From positions 2,852,001 through 2,916,000 of the forward strand of contig NZ_RBXT01000001.1 of NCBI RefSeq assembly GCF_003635045.1: a stretch of 64,000 nt of DNA, written 5' to 3'. Below the pieces are notes generated by a model. That model had not been told where the DNA came from and searched no databases. It was given only the letters and a program-made list of their open reading frames with translations. Source of the DNA: Terracoccus luteus (GTDB lineage: Bacteria; Actinomycetota; Actinomycetes; Actinomycetales; Dermatophilaceae). Position numbers and translations under genes: made by a program. Shown one piece after another: positions 1 to 10,041 of this stretch (its first letter is position 1; each line of letters opens with the position of its first letter).

Positions 1-34
1 CGTCGTCCTGCAGCTTCGACTGGTAGATGTCCAC
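1..34 (-). CDS. Possible 5' end of a gene cut by the window edge
   Basis: On the minus strand a GTG codon at 34..32 opens a frame (VDIYQSKLQDD) that runs off the left edge without a stop. A GAAGAGG-like ribosome site lies about 8 nt upstream. Only eleven residues are visible, so no function can be assigned. The strong hairpin at 101-144 separates it from the next gene. It could equally be non-coding. Confidence 0.25.
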   Translation of the reverse strand, partial: MDIYQSKLQDD

Positions 35-100
35 GTGTCGTGCCTCTTCGCCCCGAGCGTTGCGGTCGATGTGGTGCCGGGAGCGTACCCCTGCCTCCCG

Positions 101-144
101 GACGACGAACGGGTGTCTCGTCGCCGAGACACCCGTTCGTCGTC
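101..144 (-). terminator. Perfect 20-bp stem-loop terminator
   Basis: Bases 101-120 and 125-144 are exact reverse complements around a TCGC loop. The hairpin starts 12 nt beyond the stop codon of the minus-strand Asp-box gene. There is no T-run, as is common for high-GC actinobacterial terminators. Confidence 0.8.
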
Positions 145-156
145 ACGTGGTGCCGC

Positions 157-1293
157 TCAGTGCTGCAGGATGCCGACCCGGCCGAGCTCGCCACTGGCCC
201 AGCACGCCCCGTCATTGGTGCACTCGACGGAGTCGAAGCTGCCGGCGTCGAACGGGGCCCACGTGCGGCCACCGTCGGTGGTGACGTCGGAGCCCGACGG
301 CCCGACCGCGAGGGCCGTGCCGTAGGCGCCGGGCACCCAGTCGGAGCCGGAGCGGTAGCCGCTCGGGTTGCTGCGCGACTTCTGCCACGTCTTGCCCCCG
401 TCACGCGTGAAGGCGGCGTTGTCGGCGGCCTCGTCCGGCTTGAGGTAGTCGCCGCCGACGATGATCCCGAGCCGCGGGCCGCGGTAGGCGATCGAGAAGA
501 TGCCGGCGGCGGCGCCACCGGGGATGGGGCTGTCGGCGACGGTCCAGGTGCGACCGGCATCCTTCGAGCTGAACACCCGACCCGGGTCGGCGCCGCCGCT
601 GACGAGGTACATGCGCTGACCGGCACCCTCCTGCAGGCACGTGCCGCTGGCTGCGAAGGCGAACTCGCCGGGCTTGGCGTCGGGCATGCCGGCGCGGCTG
701 ACCTGGCTCCACGTGCGCCCGCCGTCGGTGGTCTTGACGAGGCGGAACTTGCCGTCGACCGGGTCGCTCATGGCCACGCCGTCGCGCGGCGAGGTGAAGG
801 CCATGCAGTCGTAGAAGGCGGACGGCGTGCGGTTGCGGAAGGTCTCGGTCCACGTGGCGCCGCCGTCGTCGGTGACGAGGATGCGCGAGTCGGTGCCCTC
901 CCCGATCGACAGGATGACGGCACGGCGGGCGTCGAAGGCCTCGATATCGCGGAACTGCAGCTCGTCGGTGCCCAGACCGACCGGGCTCACGTCGGTCCAC
1001 GTCGAGCCGCCGTCGGTGGTGCGCAGGACGGTGCCCTCGGTGCCGCTGACCCAGGCGACGTCCTTCGAGACGGGGGCCAGGCCGCGGAAGCGGGCCTCCG
1101 AGCCGGTGGCCGAGAGCGACCACGAGTAGTCGTCCGCCGCCATGGACGGGGCGGACGGGGCGGACGGGGCGGACGCGACGGCCGGGCGGGCCGTGGGTGA
1201 TGCTGCCGGCGAGGCGGTGGAGGCCGCCGCGGCGCCGGCGACGAGCGCGGCGGTGGCGGCGGTGACGGACAGGGTGCGCGAGAGGGTCGTCAT
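157..1293 (-). CDS. Secreted Asp-box (BNR/Ycf48-like) beta-propeller protein
   Basis: The start was placed at ATG 1293 (MTTLSRTL), because a typical signal peptide with an Ala-rich hydrophobic core begins there; the longer frame reaching 1368 runs through the lysC terminator. The mature protein has about six Asp-box repeats of the form S/T-x-D-x-G-x-T-W (for example TTDGGSTW, TDDGGATW, TTDGGRTW, SKDAGRTW, TRDGGKTW), which in sialidases and the photosystem factor Ycf48 mark beta-propeller blades. Actinobacterial members are described as oxidoreductase- or photosystem-stability-like proteins without a proven role. No catalytic sialidase residues can be assigned. It lies downstream of lysC but is separated by a strong inverted repeat, so it is probably monocistronic. 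Extracytoplasmic location is inferred from the signal peptide. Confidence 0.8.
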   Translation of the reverse strand: MTTLSRTLSVTAATAALVAGAAAASTASPAASPTARPAVASAPSAPSAPSMAADDYSWSLSATGSEARFRGLAPVSKDVAWVSGTEGTVLRTTDGGSTWTDVSPVGLGTDELQFRDIEAFDARRAVILSIGEGTDSRILVTDDGGATWTETFRNRTPSAFYDCMAFTSPRDGVAMSDPVDGKFRLVKTTDGGRTWSQVSRAGMPDAKPGEFAFAASGTCLQEGAGQRMYLVSGGADPGRVFSSKDAGRTWTVADSPIPGGAAAGIFSIAYRGPRLGIIVGGDYLKPDEAADNAAFTRDGGKTWQKSRSNPSGYRSGSDWVPGAYGTALAVGPSGSDVTTDGGRTWAPFDAGSFDSVECTNDGACWASGELGRVGILQH

Positions 1294-1347
1294 GTCAGAG
1301 CAACCTAGTGCCGCAAGGCCGCCCGCGGGCGTCCCGGCATCCGGCAT

Positions 1348-1429
1348 TGACCTCTCGACGGGGTTCAAATGGCCTTTCGACGGAAAGCGCTTACCGTCGA
1401 GAGGCCAAATAGGGGTCGTCGAGAGGTCA
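1348..1429 (-). terminator. Nested double inverted repeat downstream of lysC
   Basis: Two inverted repeats are nested. The outer arms are TGACCTCTCGACG (1348-1360) and its complement (1417-1429). The inner arms are TGGCCTTTCGACGG (1370-1383) and CCGTCGAGAGGCCA (1394-1407). It begins about 25 nt past the lysC stop, so a terminator is the simplest role. The same arm sequence recurs near 35.1, 41.1 and 58.0 kb. Confidence 0.65.
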
Positions 1430-1453
1430 GTGCCCCCGGCCCCTGGCGTCGGG

Positions 1454-2725
<1,272 letters not shown>

Positions 2726-2888
2726 TCTGGCTCCGGTCTGGTCGGTCTGCTCGGTCTGCGGTGTCTCTCGAGGCGCCGGCCGGGGCCGGGCGAGCCGATT
2801 CTAGGCACGCGGGCAGGGCGACCGACATCCGGTCACGATGGTGAGAACTGCACCTGCGAGGCCACCGCGCCGCAGGACTTGCGCCCCA

Positions 2889-3452
2889 TCAGGGGTGCAG
2901 CGCGTCGAACTCCGCCTCGCCGACGATTTCCTCGTCGGCGTCGAGGCGCAGGTGCCCGAGGATGCTGTGCAGCACCCGCAGCGCGCAGATCGCGCGGTCG
3001 CCCCACGCGGAGAGGTAGCTGTACTGCCACCACCACAGGGCCTCGTTGGTACGACCCGCCGCGTAGTGCTTGAGCCCATGGGTCAGCGCGAGCGCGACGT
3101 CGGCCACGTCGCCGGAGATGGTGGCTGCCGCGCGCTCCGTCGAGGTGAGCGGGTCGAGCACGTAGACGTACTCGTCGACGCCGGCCAACACGTTGGCGAG
3201 GCCGTCGCGCAGCGGGTCGACGTCGTCGTCGTAGCCCGGGTCGGCCTCGAAGCGCTCGTCGGGCACGACGTCCTGGATGGCACCGAGGCGCACACCGGCC
3301 GCGATGACCTGCGAGAGCGCGAGCGAGAGCACGGGCAGCGCGGTGGCGGGCGAGGTGCCCGAGGCCACCTCCGTCACGGAGGTGAGGAAGATGCTCGCCT
3401 CCTGCGCCGTGAGGTCGGCCAGTCCGGTGAGCTCGTCGATGTCATGGGTCAT
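2889..3452 (-). CDS. DUF5063 domain protein
   Basis: The 187-residue protein is acidic, mostly helical and has no signal peptide or membrane segment. Its sequence (TGLADLTAQEASIFL at the N-terminus, ALWWWQYSYLSAWGD near 140-155) fits the DUF5063 family, an actinobacterial protein of unknown function commonly found between recR and lysC. It sits 87 nt downstream of recR on the same strand and may be co-transcribed. The start ATG 3452 keeps the full domain. Conserved linkage to recR makes a nucleic-acid-related role conceivable, but nothing in the sequence shows an active site. Confidence 0.8.
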   Translation of the reverse strand: MTHDIDELTGLADLTAQEASIFLTSVTEVASGTSPATALPVLSLALSQVIAAGVRLGAIQDVVPDERFEADPGYDDDVDPLRDGLANVLAGVDEYVYVLDPLTSTERAAATISGDVADVALALTHGLKHYAAGRTNEALWWWQYSYLSAWGDRAICALRVLHSILGHLRLDADEEIVGEAEFDALHP

Positions 3453-3539
3453 GCGGGTCCCCTGGGGTGCGGTGCGGGATGCCGGCCGGTGGTCTCCAGC
3501 TGCATGCGCGCGGTGGGTGCCAGTCTGCCCCAGCCGCCG

Positions 3540-4139
3540 TCAGGCGTCGACGCGGCGCCGGCCCTCGAAGGCCCGCCCGAGGGTGACCTCGTCGGCGTAC
3601 TCGAGGTCGCCGCCCACGGGCAGCCCGGAGGCGAGGCGGGTGACGGTGACCCCGAGGTCACGCAGCAGCCGCGAGAGGTAGGTGGCGGTCGCCTCGCCCT
3701 CGAGGTTGGGGTCGGTCGCGATGATGACCTCCTGCACCTCGTTCGAGGCGAGGCGGGTGACGAGCTCGCGGACGCGCAGGTCGTCGGGGCCGACGCCGTC
3801 GATGGGGCTGATCGCCCCGCCGAGCACGTGGTAGGTGCCGCGGAACTCGCGGGTGCGCTCGATGGCGACGACGTCCTTCGGCTCCTCGACGACGCAGATC
3901 GCCGTCTGGTCGCGGCGGGGGTCGGCGCAGATGCGGCAGCGCTCGGCCTCGGCGACGTTGCCGCAGACCTCGCAGAAGCGCACTCGGGCCTTGACCTCGG
4001 TCAGGGCGGAGACGAGCCGGGCGACGTCCTCGGAGTCCTGCTGCAGCAGGTGGAAGGCGATGCGCTGGGCGCTCTTGGGCCCGACGCCGGGTAGGCGGCC
4101 GAGCTCGTCGATCAGGTCCTGGACCGCGCCTTCGTACAC
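3540..4139 (-). CDS. recR: Recombination mediator RecR
   Basis: RecR works with RecF and RecO to load RecA at single-stranded gaps. The 199 residues include an N-terminal helix-hairpin-helix ([14 protein letters not shown], 13-26), a C4 zinc finger (Cys56, Cys59, Cys68, Cys71) and a Toprim domain with the EEPKD motif near 85-89 and [12 protein letters not shown] near 140-151. Length and motif order match the family. The N-terminus [13 protein letters not shown] is canonical, so ATG 4139 is a secure start. The usual dnaX-ybaB-recR order is broken: ybaB is absent and three unrelated genes lie between dnaX and recR. Confidence 0.97.
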   Translation of the reverse strand: MYEGAVQDLIDELGRLPGVGPKSAQRIAFHLLQQDSEDVARLVSALTEVKARVRFCEVCGNVAEAERCRICADPRRDQTAICVVEEPKDVVAIERTREFRGTYHVLGGAISPIDGVGPDDLRVRELVTRLASNEVQEVIIATDPNLEGEATATYLSRLLRDLGVTVTRLASGLPVGGDLEYADEVTLGRAFEGRRRVDA

Positions 4140-4148
4140 CCCCTGAGC

Positions 4149-5327
4149 CTAAGCCCCGCGCGGCCCGCTGCCGTGCACGTCGCCCGGCAGGGCCCACCGC
4201 TCCTCGATCCGGCCGAGGCGCCACACCGCGAGGGCGAGCAGCCACGTGACGACGAAGAGCCCGACGATCCAGAAGCCGACGTCGCCGAGGTCGATGCCGC
4301 CCACCCACGCCACCGGCCCGGTCGTGATGTCGAGGCGCTCGGTGAGGATGGAGACGATCTCGATGCCGCCGATGACGAGGGCGACGGCCACGGACAGCGC
4401 CGTGACGGTGAGGTTGTAGTAGATCTTGCGCACGGGCTTGCTGAACGCCCACCCGTAGGCGAAGTTCATGAACGAGCCGTCGATCGAGTCGAGCAGCGAC
4501 ATGCCGGCGGCGAAGAGCACCGGCAGGGTGAGCACGGCGTACCAGGGCAGGTTCGCCGCGGCGGCGCCGCCGGCGATGACGAGCAGCCCGACCTCGGTGA
4601 CGGTGTCGAAGCCCAGGCCGAAGAGCAGCCCGACGGGGTACATGTGCCACGGCTTCGTCACGGCGCGGGTCACCCGGCCGAGCACCCGGTTGAGCAGCCC
4701 CCGGTTGTCGAGCTCGCGCTCGAGGTCGGCCTCGGTCGCCTCGCCCGAGCGCATCCGCCGGAAGACCCGCACGATGCCGACGAGGGCGACGAGGTTGATG
4801 ACGCCGATGAGCAGCAGGAACACGCCCGAGACCGACGTGCCCCAGAGGCCGGTGGCCTGCTGCAGCGTCGACTGGTCGTCCTCGATGGCGCCGGCGAGCG
4901 CCCGGATGCCGAGGGCGAGCAGCATGACCATGATGAAGACGACCGAGCTGTGGCCGAGGCTGAACCAGAAGCCGACGCTCATCGGCCGCTGACCCTCGGT
5001 CATGAGCTTGCGGGTCGTGTTGTCGATCGCCGCGATGTGGTCGGCGTCGAAGGCGTGGCGCATGCCGAGGGTGTAGGCGGTGACCCCGAGCCCGACGCCG
5101 AAGAGCTGCCCGGCGACCTGGTACTGCTGCGGCGCGACGACCCAGACGAGCAGGCCCCACCCGACGACGTGCAGCAGCAGGACGAAGAGCGACATCCCGA
5201 GGATGCTGCGTCGCTCGGCCCCGCTCAGCCGCGTCCGCCACGCGCCCACGGGCCCGACCCGGCCGGCGCGGGCAGCGCCGTCACGGTCTCGGGGCGCGGG
5301 TACGGCGGGCGTGGGGGTGGAGGGCAC
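4149..5327 (-). CDS. NiCoT-family nickel/cobalt permease (HoxN/NixA type)
   Basis: This is a secondary high-affinity transporter for Ni2+ and/or Co2+ in the cytoplasmic membrane. The diagnostic signature HAFDADHI lies at about 91-98 in the second transmembrane helix, followed by AAIDNTTRK; the second signature LGFDTVTE lies near 238-245. About eight hydrophobic segments are visible. The 392 residues include a longer than usual hydrophilic N-terminus (about 40 residues), so a more internal start is possible. It ends 9 nt before the recR start, suggesting co-transcription into recR. Metal preference cannot be read from sequence. A second cobalt system (cbtBA under a B12 riboswitch) lies at 60 kb; no riboswitch is visible in front of this gene. 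Confidence 0.92.
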   Translation of the reverse strand: MPSTPTPAVPAPRDRDGAARAGRVGPVGAWRTRLSGAERRSILGMSLFVLLLHVVGWGLLVWVVAPQQYQVAGQLFGVGLGVTAYTLGMRHAFDADHIAAIDNTTRKLMTEGQRPMSVGFWFSLGHSSVVFIMVMLLALGIRALAGAIEDDQSTLQQATGLWGTSVSGVFLLLIGVINLVALVGIVRVFRRMRSGEATEADLERELDNRGLLNRVLGRVTRAVTKPWHMYPVGLLFGLGFDTVTEVGLLVIAGGAAAANLPWYAVLTLPVLFAAGMSLLDSIDGSFMNFAYGWAFSKPVRKIYYNLTVTALSVAVALVIGGIEIVSILTERLDITTGPVAWVGGIDLGDVGFWIVGLFVVTWLLALAVWRLGRIEERWALPGDVHGSGPRGA

Positions 5328-5383
5328 GGCGACACGCTAGACGCGCCCTAGGACGGTGGCAAAGACGTCCGCGGGTGGCTCGT

Positions 5384-6052
5384 TCAGGCCGCGGACCCCG
5401 GGACGTCGTTGTACGTGTCGGCCATCTGCTGCCCGCTGAGGGCGGCGATGGCGGCCATGACCTCGTCGGTCAGCTCCCTGCGGGCCCGGCCGGCCGGCAT
5501 CCCCCGGTAGCGCTCGACCCCGATGGGCTCGCCGAAGCGCACCGTGACCTTGGCCAGCTTCGGGAAGCGGGCCCCGACGGGCTGGATCTCCTCGGTGCCG
5601 ATGAGGCCGACCGGCACGACCGGCACGTCGGCGGTGAGGGCGAGCCAGGCGACGCCGGTGCGGCCGCGGTAGAGCCGTCCGTCGCGCGAGCGGGTGCCCT
5701 CGGGGTAGATGCCGAAGGCGTCACCGGCGCGCAGCACCTCGAGGGCCTTGTCGAGGCTCTCCTGCGCGGCGCTCGTCGAGTGCCGGTTGACCGGGATCAT
5801 GCCGACCGCGGTGAAGAAGCCCTTGCGCAGGGCGCCGCCGACACCGGGCCCGGTCCAGTACTCCTCCTTGGCGAGGAAGCGCACCTGCCGCGGGCTGGCC
5901 AGGGGGATCGCGAAGCTGTCGATGAACGACACGTGGTTGCTCGCGACGACGACCCCGCCCGTGCGCGGCATGTTCTCCTTGCCCTCGATCGTGGGCCGGT
6001 AGAGCGCGTGGGACAACGGATACAGCACGTTGCGGCCCAGGCTGTAGAACAT
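5384..6052 (-). CDS. 1-acyl-sn-glycerol-3-phosphate acyltransferase family (PlsC-like)
   Basis: Members transfer an acyl chain to lysophosphatidate or a related acceptor at the inner membrane. The 222-residue protein has the catalytic block NHVSFID (39-45, H-x4-D pattern), a second block around 80-92 (GMIPVNR) and the EGTRS block (118-122), all in correct order. The N-terminus MFYSLGRNVLYP is amphipathic and suits membrane association. The gene lies 56 nt upstream of the NiCoT permease on the same strand. Actinobacteria carry several paralogues, and this short form without a HAD fusion may act in phospholipid or triacylglycerol synthesis; the exact acceptor is not readable. Confidence 0.92.
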   Translation of the reverse strand: MFYSLGRNVLYPLSHALYRPTIEGKENMPRTGGVVVASNHVSFIDSFAIPLASPRQVRFLAKEEYWTGPGVGGALRKGFFTAVGMIPVNRHSTSAAQESLDKALEVLRAGDAFGIYPEGTRSRDGRLYRGRTGVAWLALTADVPVVPVGLIGTEEIQPVGARFPKLAKVTVRFGEPIGVERYRGMPAGRARRELTDEVMAAIAALSGQQMADTYNDVPGSAA

Positions 6053-6151
6053 GCGCCCACCCTAGGCCGCGCGGCAGCCGGGCGAGCGCGACGACCACCG
6101 GTCGGTTCGCGCGCGGTGGGCCGGTGGCGTCACGACCCCGTCACGACCCCG

Positions 6152-6955
6152 TCACGACCCCGGGACCCGGGCGCGCACCGCCCACGCCCTCGCCCGCACC
6201 GGCGCCGGCGGGTCGCCGAGCCGGTCGAGGCAGCGCCGGCGCACGGCCTCGACCGTCGCGGCGTCGGCCTCGGCCACGAAGTCGCCGGCCGGCCCGACGC
6301 CGAGGGTGTACGGCTCCCACCACTGCGCGAAGGACGGGTGGTCGACCCTCACCTCGACCGACCCCTCGTCGACGACGACGAGGCCCGCCTCGACGCACAG
6401 CCGCCCGAGGTCGCCCTCCGTGGCCCCGGGGCGGACCGACTCGTCGGGCGCGTCCGGCGCCACGTCGTGCACCGCCGCCCAGAACGGGCTGAGCGGCCCG
6501 CTGGCGCCGGCCAGGTCCCAGACGCACGCGGCGACGGTGCCCCCCGGGCGGGTGACGCGGCCCATCTCGCGCAGGCCGCCGACGGGGTCGGTCATGAAGT
6601 GGACGACGAGCTGCGCCAGCGCCACCTCGACCGTGTCGTCGGGCCACGGCAGTGACTCGGCGCCGGCCTGCACCACCTCGACGCCGGGGCACCGTTGCCG
6701 GGCGGCGGCCACGAAGGGGGCCGACGGGTCGGCGGCCAGGACGCGCGGCGCCCCGACCCGGTGCACGAGCTCGGCGGTCAGCGCCCCGGGCCCGCAGCCG
6801 ACGTCGAGCACGCGGTCGGTGGAGGCGTGGGCAGACCGGGCCTTCGTGACGTGGGCGCCGGCGACGACGCCGGCGAAGTCCGCGAAGCGGGGCGCGAGCG
6901 GCACGGAGTAGCGCCCCATGAAGCGGTCGTAGGCGTCGGCGACCTCGAAGGCCAT
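6152..6955 (-). CDS. Class I SAM-dependent methyltransferase
   Basis: The 267-residue protein has a Rossmann methyltransferase core: motif I VLDVGCGPGALTAEL at 49-63, an acidic residue after strand beta-2 (VLAADPS), and the later ALAQLVVHFMTDP and RPGGTVAACVWD blocks typical of UbiE/COQ5-like and Methyltransf_11 enzymes. There is no signal peptide. The start ATG 6955 gives a domain of typical length. The substrate cannot be deduced. It lies between dnaX and plsC, where ybaB would normally be found. Three 11-bp tandem copies of GTCACGACCCC (6129-6161) overlap its stop codon. Confidence 0.88.
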   Translation of the reverse strand: MAFEVADAYDRFMGRYSVPLAPRFADFAGVVAGAHVTKARSAHASTDRVLDVGCGPGALTAELVHRVGAPRVLAADPSAPFVAAARQRCPGVEVVQAGAESLPWPDDTVEVALAQLVVHFMTDPVGGLREMGRVTRPGGTVAACVWDLAGASGPLSPFWAAVHDVAPDAPDESVRPGATEGDLGRLCVEAGLVVVDEGSVEVRVDHPSFAQWWEPYTLGVGPAGDFVAEADAATVEAVRRRCLDRLGDPPAPVRARAWAVRARVPGS

Positions 6956-7061
6956 CGCCCGAAACTACTCCCGCGGTCCGGTGACGGCCAGCCCTTCGCG
7001 AGGCCGCTTCGGACGGCAACTCGGCCGTCCGCGGCGACGACCGGGCCCAGCTCGGGCGGGC

Positions 7062-9848
7062 CTACTCGGCCGAGTCGGACAGCACGCGCCCGCCGAACAC
7101 CCTCTCGACGACGCTGCGCCCGACGTCGCCCGACACCTCGATGTCCTCGTCGTCGTCGCTCACGGCCGAGTCGTCGCCCCGCGCCTCCGGCGGGGCGGCG
7201 GCCTCGGATGCCGGTGCGCTGGGCCCGGCGCCCGCGCCCGCCTTGCGGGCCTGCGCGAACGACTCGCGGACCGCGCTCACCCCGCTGCGGGTCGTCGCGG
7301 CCTTGACCGTCGGGGAGGGGCGGCCCGCGCCGTCGGCGGGCTGGTCTTCGGCCCCGTCGCCGGACCCGACCGGGGCTCGGGTGGGAGCCGCCGGCGGGGC
7401 GCTCATGGCCGCACCGCCCGACGTGGACGGGGCGGACGGCGGCGCGGACCGGGAGGGCGAGGCGGACGGGCCCGACGGGCCCGCCGGAGGCGCCGTCGCC
7501 CAGTCGGGCGCCGGGCCGGAGGTGCTGCCCCAACCGGCGTTGGTCTGCAGGGAGCGCGTCGGCTGCTCGGCGCGGCTGCCGCCGCCCGAGACGTTGCCTC
7601 CACCGTTGGACGGCGCGCCCTGGTCTCGCGTGGGCGCGGCACCAGCGCGGGGCGCGGTCATGCCCGGGTTCTGGGCCGCGTCGGGCGCGGACCACGTCGA
7701 CGGGCCCGCCCCCGGTGCGTCGGCGCCACGACCGGTGCCGGCGTGGCCGCCGCCGCCGTCGGTCGGGGCCGACGAGCCGACGAGGATGCCGAAGCCGCTG
7801 GAGCCGCTGCGGTCACCGAAGTCGCCGGAGGGACTGCCGGGGCCGAGGTCGGGGTCGCCCGACCCGGCGTCGGGCAGGGGCACCCCGTCGACCCGGGCGT
7901 CGACCCCGAGCTCGTCGATGAGGGCCTGGCGCACGAGCTCGGCGTGGTTGCCCGAACGGAACGTGTTGGTCAGCCCGACGGTTCCGATGCCGAGCGTGAG
8001 GACAGAGCCGTCGTAGCCGAGAACCTGGGCGTGCTGGGAGACGAAGGTCCACGTCGCCCGGCGCATGCCGAAGATGCGGCCGAGCACATCGGGCCAGGCC
8101 CGGCGGATCGCGTCGGTGTCCATGCCCCCGGAGGCCGCGGCCGCTCCCCCACCGGACGGCGCCGTCGCACCGGCCTGGTGCAGGGCCGCGTCGTCGTCGG
8201 TCAACGAGGGCCCGCCGACGGACTCGGTCGGCGCCGCCACCGGTGGCGCCCCCACCTCGGCCCGCGCCGCGGCGATGTCGGCGGCCTGCTCCGGCGACAC
8301 CGGCGGCTGTTCACCGCCGTCGCCGCGGTGGGAGCCCGGACCACCCGGGCCGCTGGGGGCGCTCCAGCCGGCACCCGGCCGGCGGTCGCCCGTGGGCTCG
8401 CCCGTCCCGGCCCCGTCACGGGTGGCCTCCCGACGCGTCGCCTCGGGGCTGAGCGCGCCGGCCGTGACGGCGGCGTGCGGGGGCGTGAAGTCGGTCGTCG
8501 TGCGGCGCGGGGCGGTGACCGCGCCGTCGTGCCCGCCGCGCTCACCGGCATCCTGACCGGGCGCCCCCGCACCGCCGGGCTGACCGCCGGACGGGGAGCC
8601 CGGGGCACCACCGTGCGGCGCGGGGCTGACCGGCATCCGCGGCGGTGAGGTGGGATGGCCCTGCCCGGCAGCGGGCGACGGCACCCCGCCGACGTCGAGG
8701 CGACGCTCGAGGCGGTCGAGCCGGGCGGCGTAGCCCTGCTCGCCCGACGACGCAGGCAGCAGGATGCGCGCGCAGATGAGCTCGAGCTGGAGGCGCGGCG
8801 AGCTGGCGCCGGTCATCTCGGTGAGGCCGGCGTTGACGATGTCGGCGGCCCGCGACAGCGCGCCCTGGCCGAAGGCCGCCTGCTGCACACGCATGCGCTC
8901 GAGCTGGTCGTCGGGCACCCCACGCAGCACCTGGCCGGCGCCGTCGGGCACGGCGGCCACGACGATGAGGTCACGGAGGCGCTCGAGGAGGTCCTCGACG
9001 AAGCGGCGCGGGTCGTGGCCGCTCTCGATGACCCGGTCGAGCTGGCGGAAGGTGGCGGCGCCGTCACCCGCCGCGAGGGCGTCGACCGTGGCGTCGAGCA
9101 GCTCGCCGTCGGTGAAGCCGAGCAGCGAGACCGCCCCGTCGTACGTCAGGCCCTGCTCGCCGGAACCCGCGATGAGCTGGTCGAGCACCGACAGCGAGTC
9201 GCGCACCGAGCCGCCGCCCGCGCGCGTGACGAAGCTGAGCACGCCCGGCTGCACCGCGACGTGCTCGTGCTCGAGCAGCCGCTCCATGTACGCCGTGAGC
9301 TTGGCCGGCGGCACGAGCCGGAAGGGGTAGTGGTGGGTGCGCGAGCGGATCGTGCCGATGACCTTCTCGGGCTCGGTCGTCGCGAAGATGAACTTCACGT
9401 GCTCGGGCGGCTCCTCGACGATCTTGAGCAGCGCGTTGAAGCCCTGCGGCGTCACCATGTGCGCCTCGTCGATGATGTAGATCTTGAAGCGGCTCTGCGC
9501 CGGGCCGTAGCTGGCCCGTTCACGCAGGTCGCGGGCGTCGTCGACACCACCGTGGCTGGCGGCGTCGATCTCGATGACGTCGACCGAGCCGGCGCCCCCG
9601 CGGGCGAGGGCCACGCACGAGTCGCAGACACCGCACGGCTCGGGGGTCGGGCCCTGCTCGCAGTTGAGGCAGCGCGCGAGGATGCGCGCGCTCGTCGTCT
9701 TGCCACAGCCGCGTGGCCCGCTGAAGAGGTACGCGTGGTTGACCCGCCCCGTGCGCAGCGCCTGCATGAGCGGCTCGGTGACGTGCTCCTGGCCGATGAC
9801 GTCGGCGAAGCTCTCGGGCCGGTAGCGGCGGTAGAGGGCGGTGGCCAT
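7062..9848 (-). CDS. dnaX: DNA polymerase III subunit gamma/tau
   Basis: This is the clamp-loader ATPase of the replisome. The N-terminal AAA+ module shows MATALYRRYRPESFADVIGQ, Walker A GPRGCGKT (44-51), a zinc-binding cluster (Cys63, Cys72, Cys75, Cys78), Walker B with DEAH and an SRC-like arginine finger region. The domain III collar follows to about residue 370. At 928 residues it is long: roughly 370-560 and 680-900 are Pro/Gly/Ala-rich low-complexity linkers flanking a conserved block (about 575-690, GMDTDAIRRAWPDVLGRI onward) that resembles tau domain V. No slippery A-run for a programmed frameshift to gamma is visible in this GC-rich gene. The start ATG 9848 is canonical. The SRP RNA often found beside dnaX lies 8 kb away here. 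Confidence 0.96.
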   Translation of the reverse strand: MATALYRRYRPESFADVIGQEHVTEPLMQALRTGRVNHAYLFSGPRGCGKTTSARILARCLNCEQGPTPEPCGVCDSCVALARGGAGSVDVIEIDAASHGGVDDARDLRERASYGPAQSRFKIYIIDEAHMVTPQGFNALLKIVEEPPEHVKFIFATTEPEKVIGTIRSRTHHYPFRLVPPAKLTAYMERLLEHEHVAVQPGVLSFVTRAGGGSVRDSLSVLDQLIAGSGEQGLTYDGAVSLLGFTDGELLDATVDALAAGDGAATFRQLDRVIESGHDPRRFVEDLLERLRDLIVVAAVPDGAGQVLRGVPDDQLERMRVQQAAFGQGALSRAADIVNAGLTEMTGASSPRLQLELICARILLPASSGEQGYAARLDRLERRLDVGGVPSPAAGQGHPTSPPRMPVSPAPHGGAPGSPSGGQPGGAGAPGQDAGERGGHDGAVTAPRRTTTDFTPPHAAVTAGALSPEATRREATRDGAGTGEPTGDRRPGAGWSAPSGPGGPGSHRGDGGEQPPVSPEQAADIAAARAEVGAPPVAAPTESVGGPSLTDDDAALHQAGATAPSGGGAAAASGGMDTDAIRRAWPDVLGRIFGMRRATWTFVSQHAQVLGYDGSVLTLGIGTVGLTNTFRSGNHAELVRQALIDELGVDARVDGVPLPDAGSGDPDLGPGSPSGDFGDRSGSSGFGILVGSSAPTDGGGGHAGTGRGADAPGAGPSTWSAPDAAQNPGMTAPRAGAAPTRDQGAPSNGGGNVSGGGSRAEQPTRSLQTNAGWGSTSGPAPDWATAPPAGPSGPSASPSRSAPPSAPSTSGGAAMSAPPAAPTRAPVGSGDGAEDQPADGAGRPSPTVKAATTRSGVSAVRESFAQARKAGAGAGPSAPASEAAAPPEARGDDSAVSDDDEDIEVSGDVGRSVVERVFGGRVLSDSAE

Positions 9849-10041
9849 TCCCGAACCCTAACGGCCCCCACCGACCGCGGCGGATGCCGTCGTGGTGCCC
9901 TGTGCACGACCCGTCGGTGACGGGTGGGTGACGTCTCACCCGCCGCAGGTGCGCTCGACGGGCGACTGTCACCGGGGCTGCCCAGAGTCGAGAGACGCTC
10001 GATGCGGCACCCGCCTGCGACCGCCAGGCCGAGGAGGCCCG

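Noticed and set aside
157-1200. Long plus-strand open frames opposite the Asp-box gene and many other genes
   Set aside because: In DNA this GC-rich, antisense frames stay open by chance; they lack ribosome sites and domain content.
3658-5241. 527-codon frame overlapping recR and the NiCoT gene
   Set aside because: It is a shifted frame, Arg/Ala/Pro-rich and without motifs, while both real genes have full signatures.
5328-5383. Metal or cobalamin riboswitch before the NiCoT permease
   Set aside because: Only 56 nt separate it from plsC and none of the B12 box or NiCo core sequences is present.
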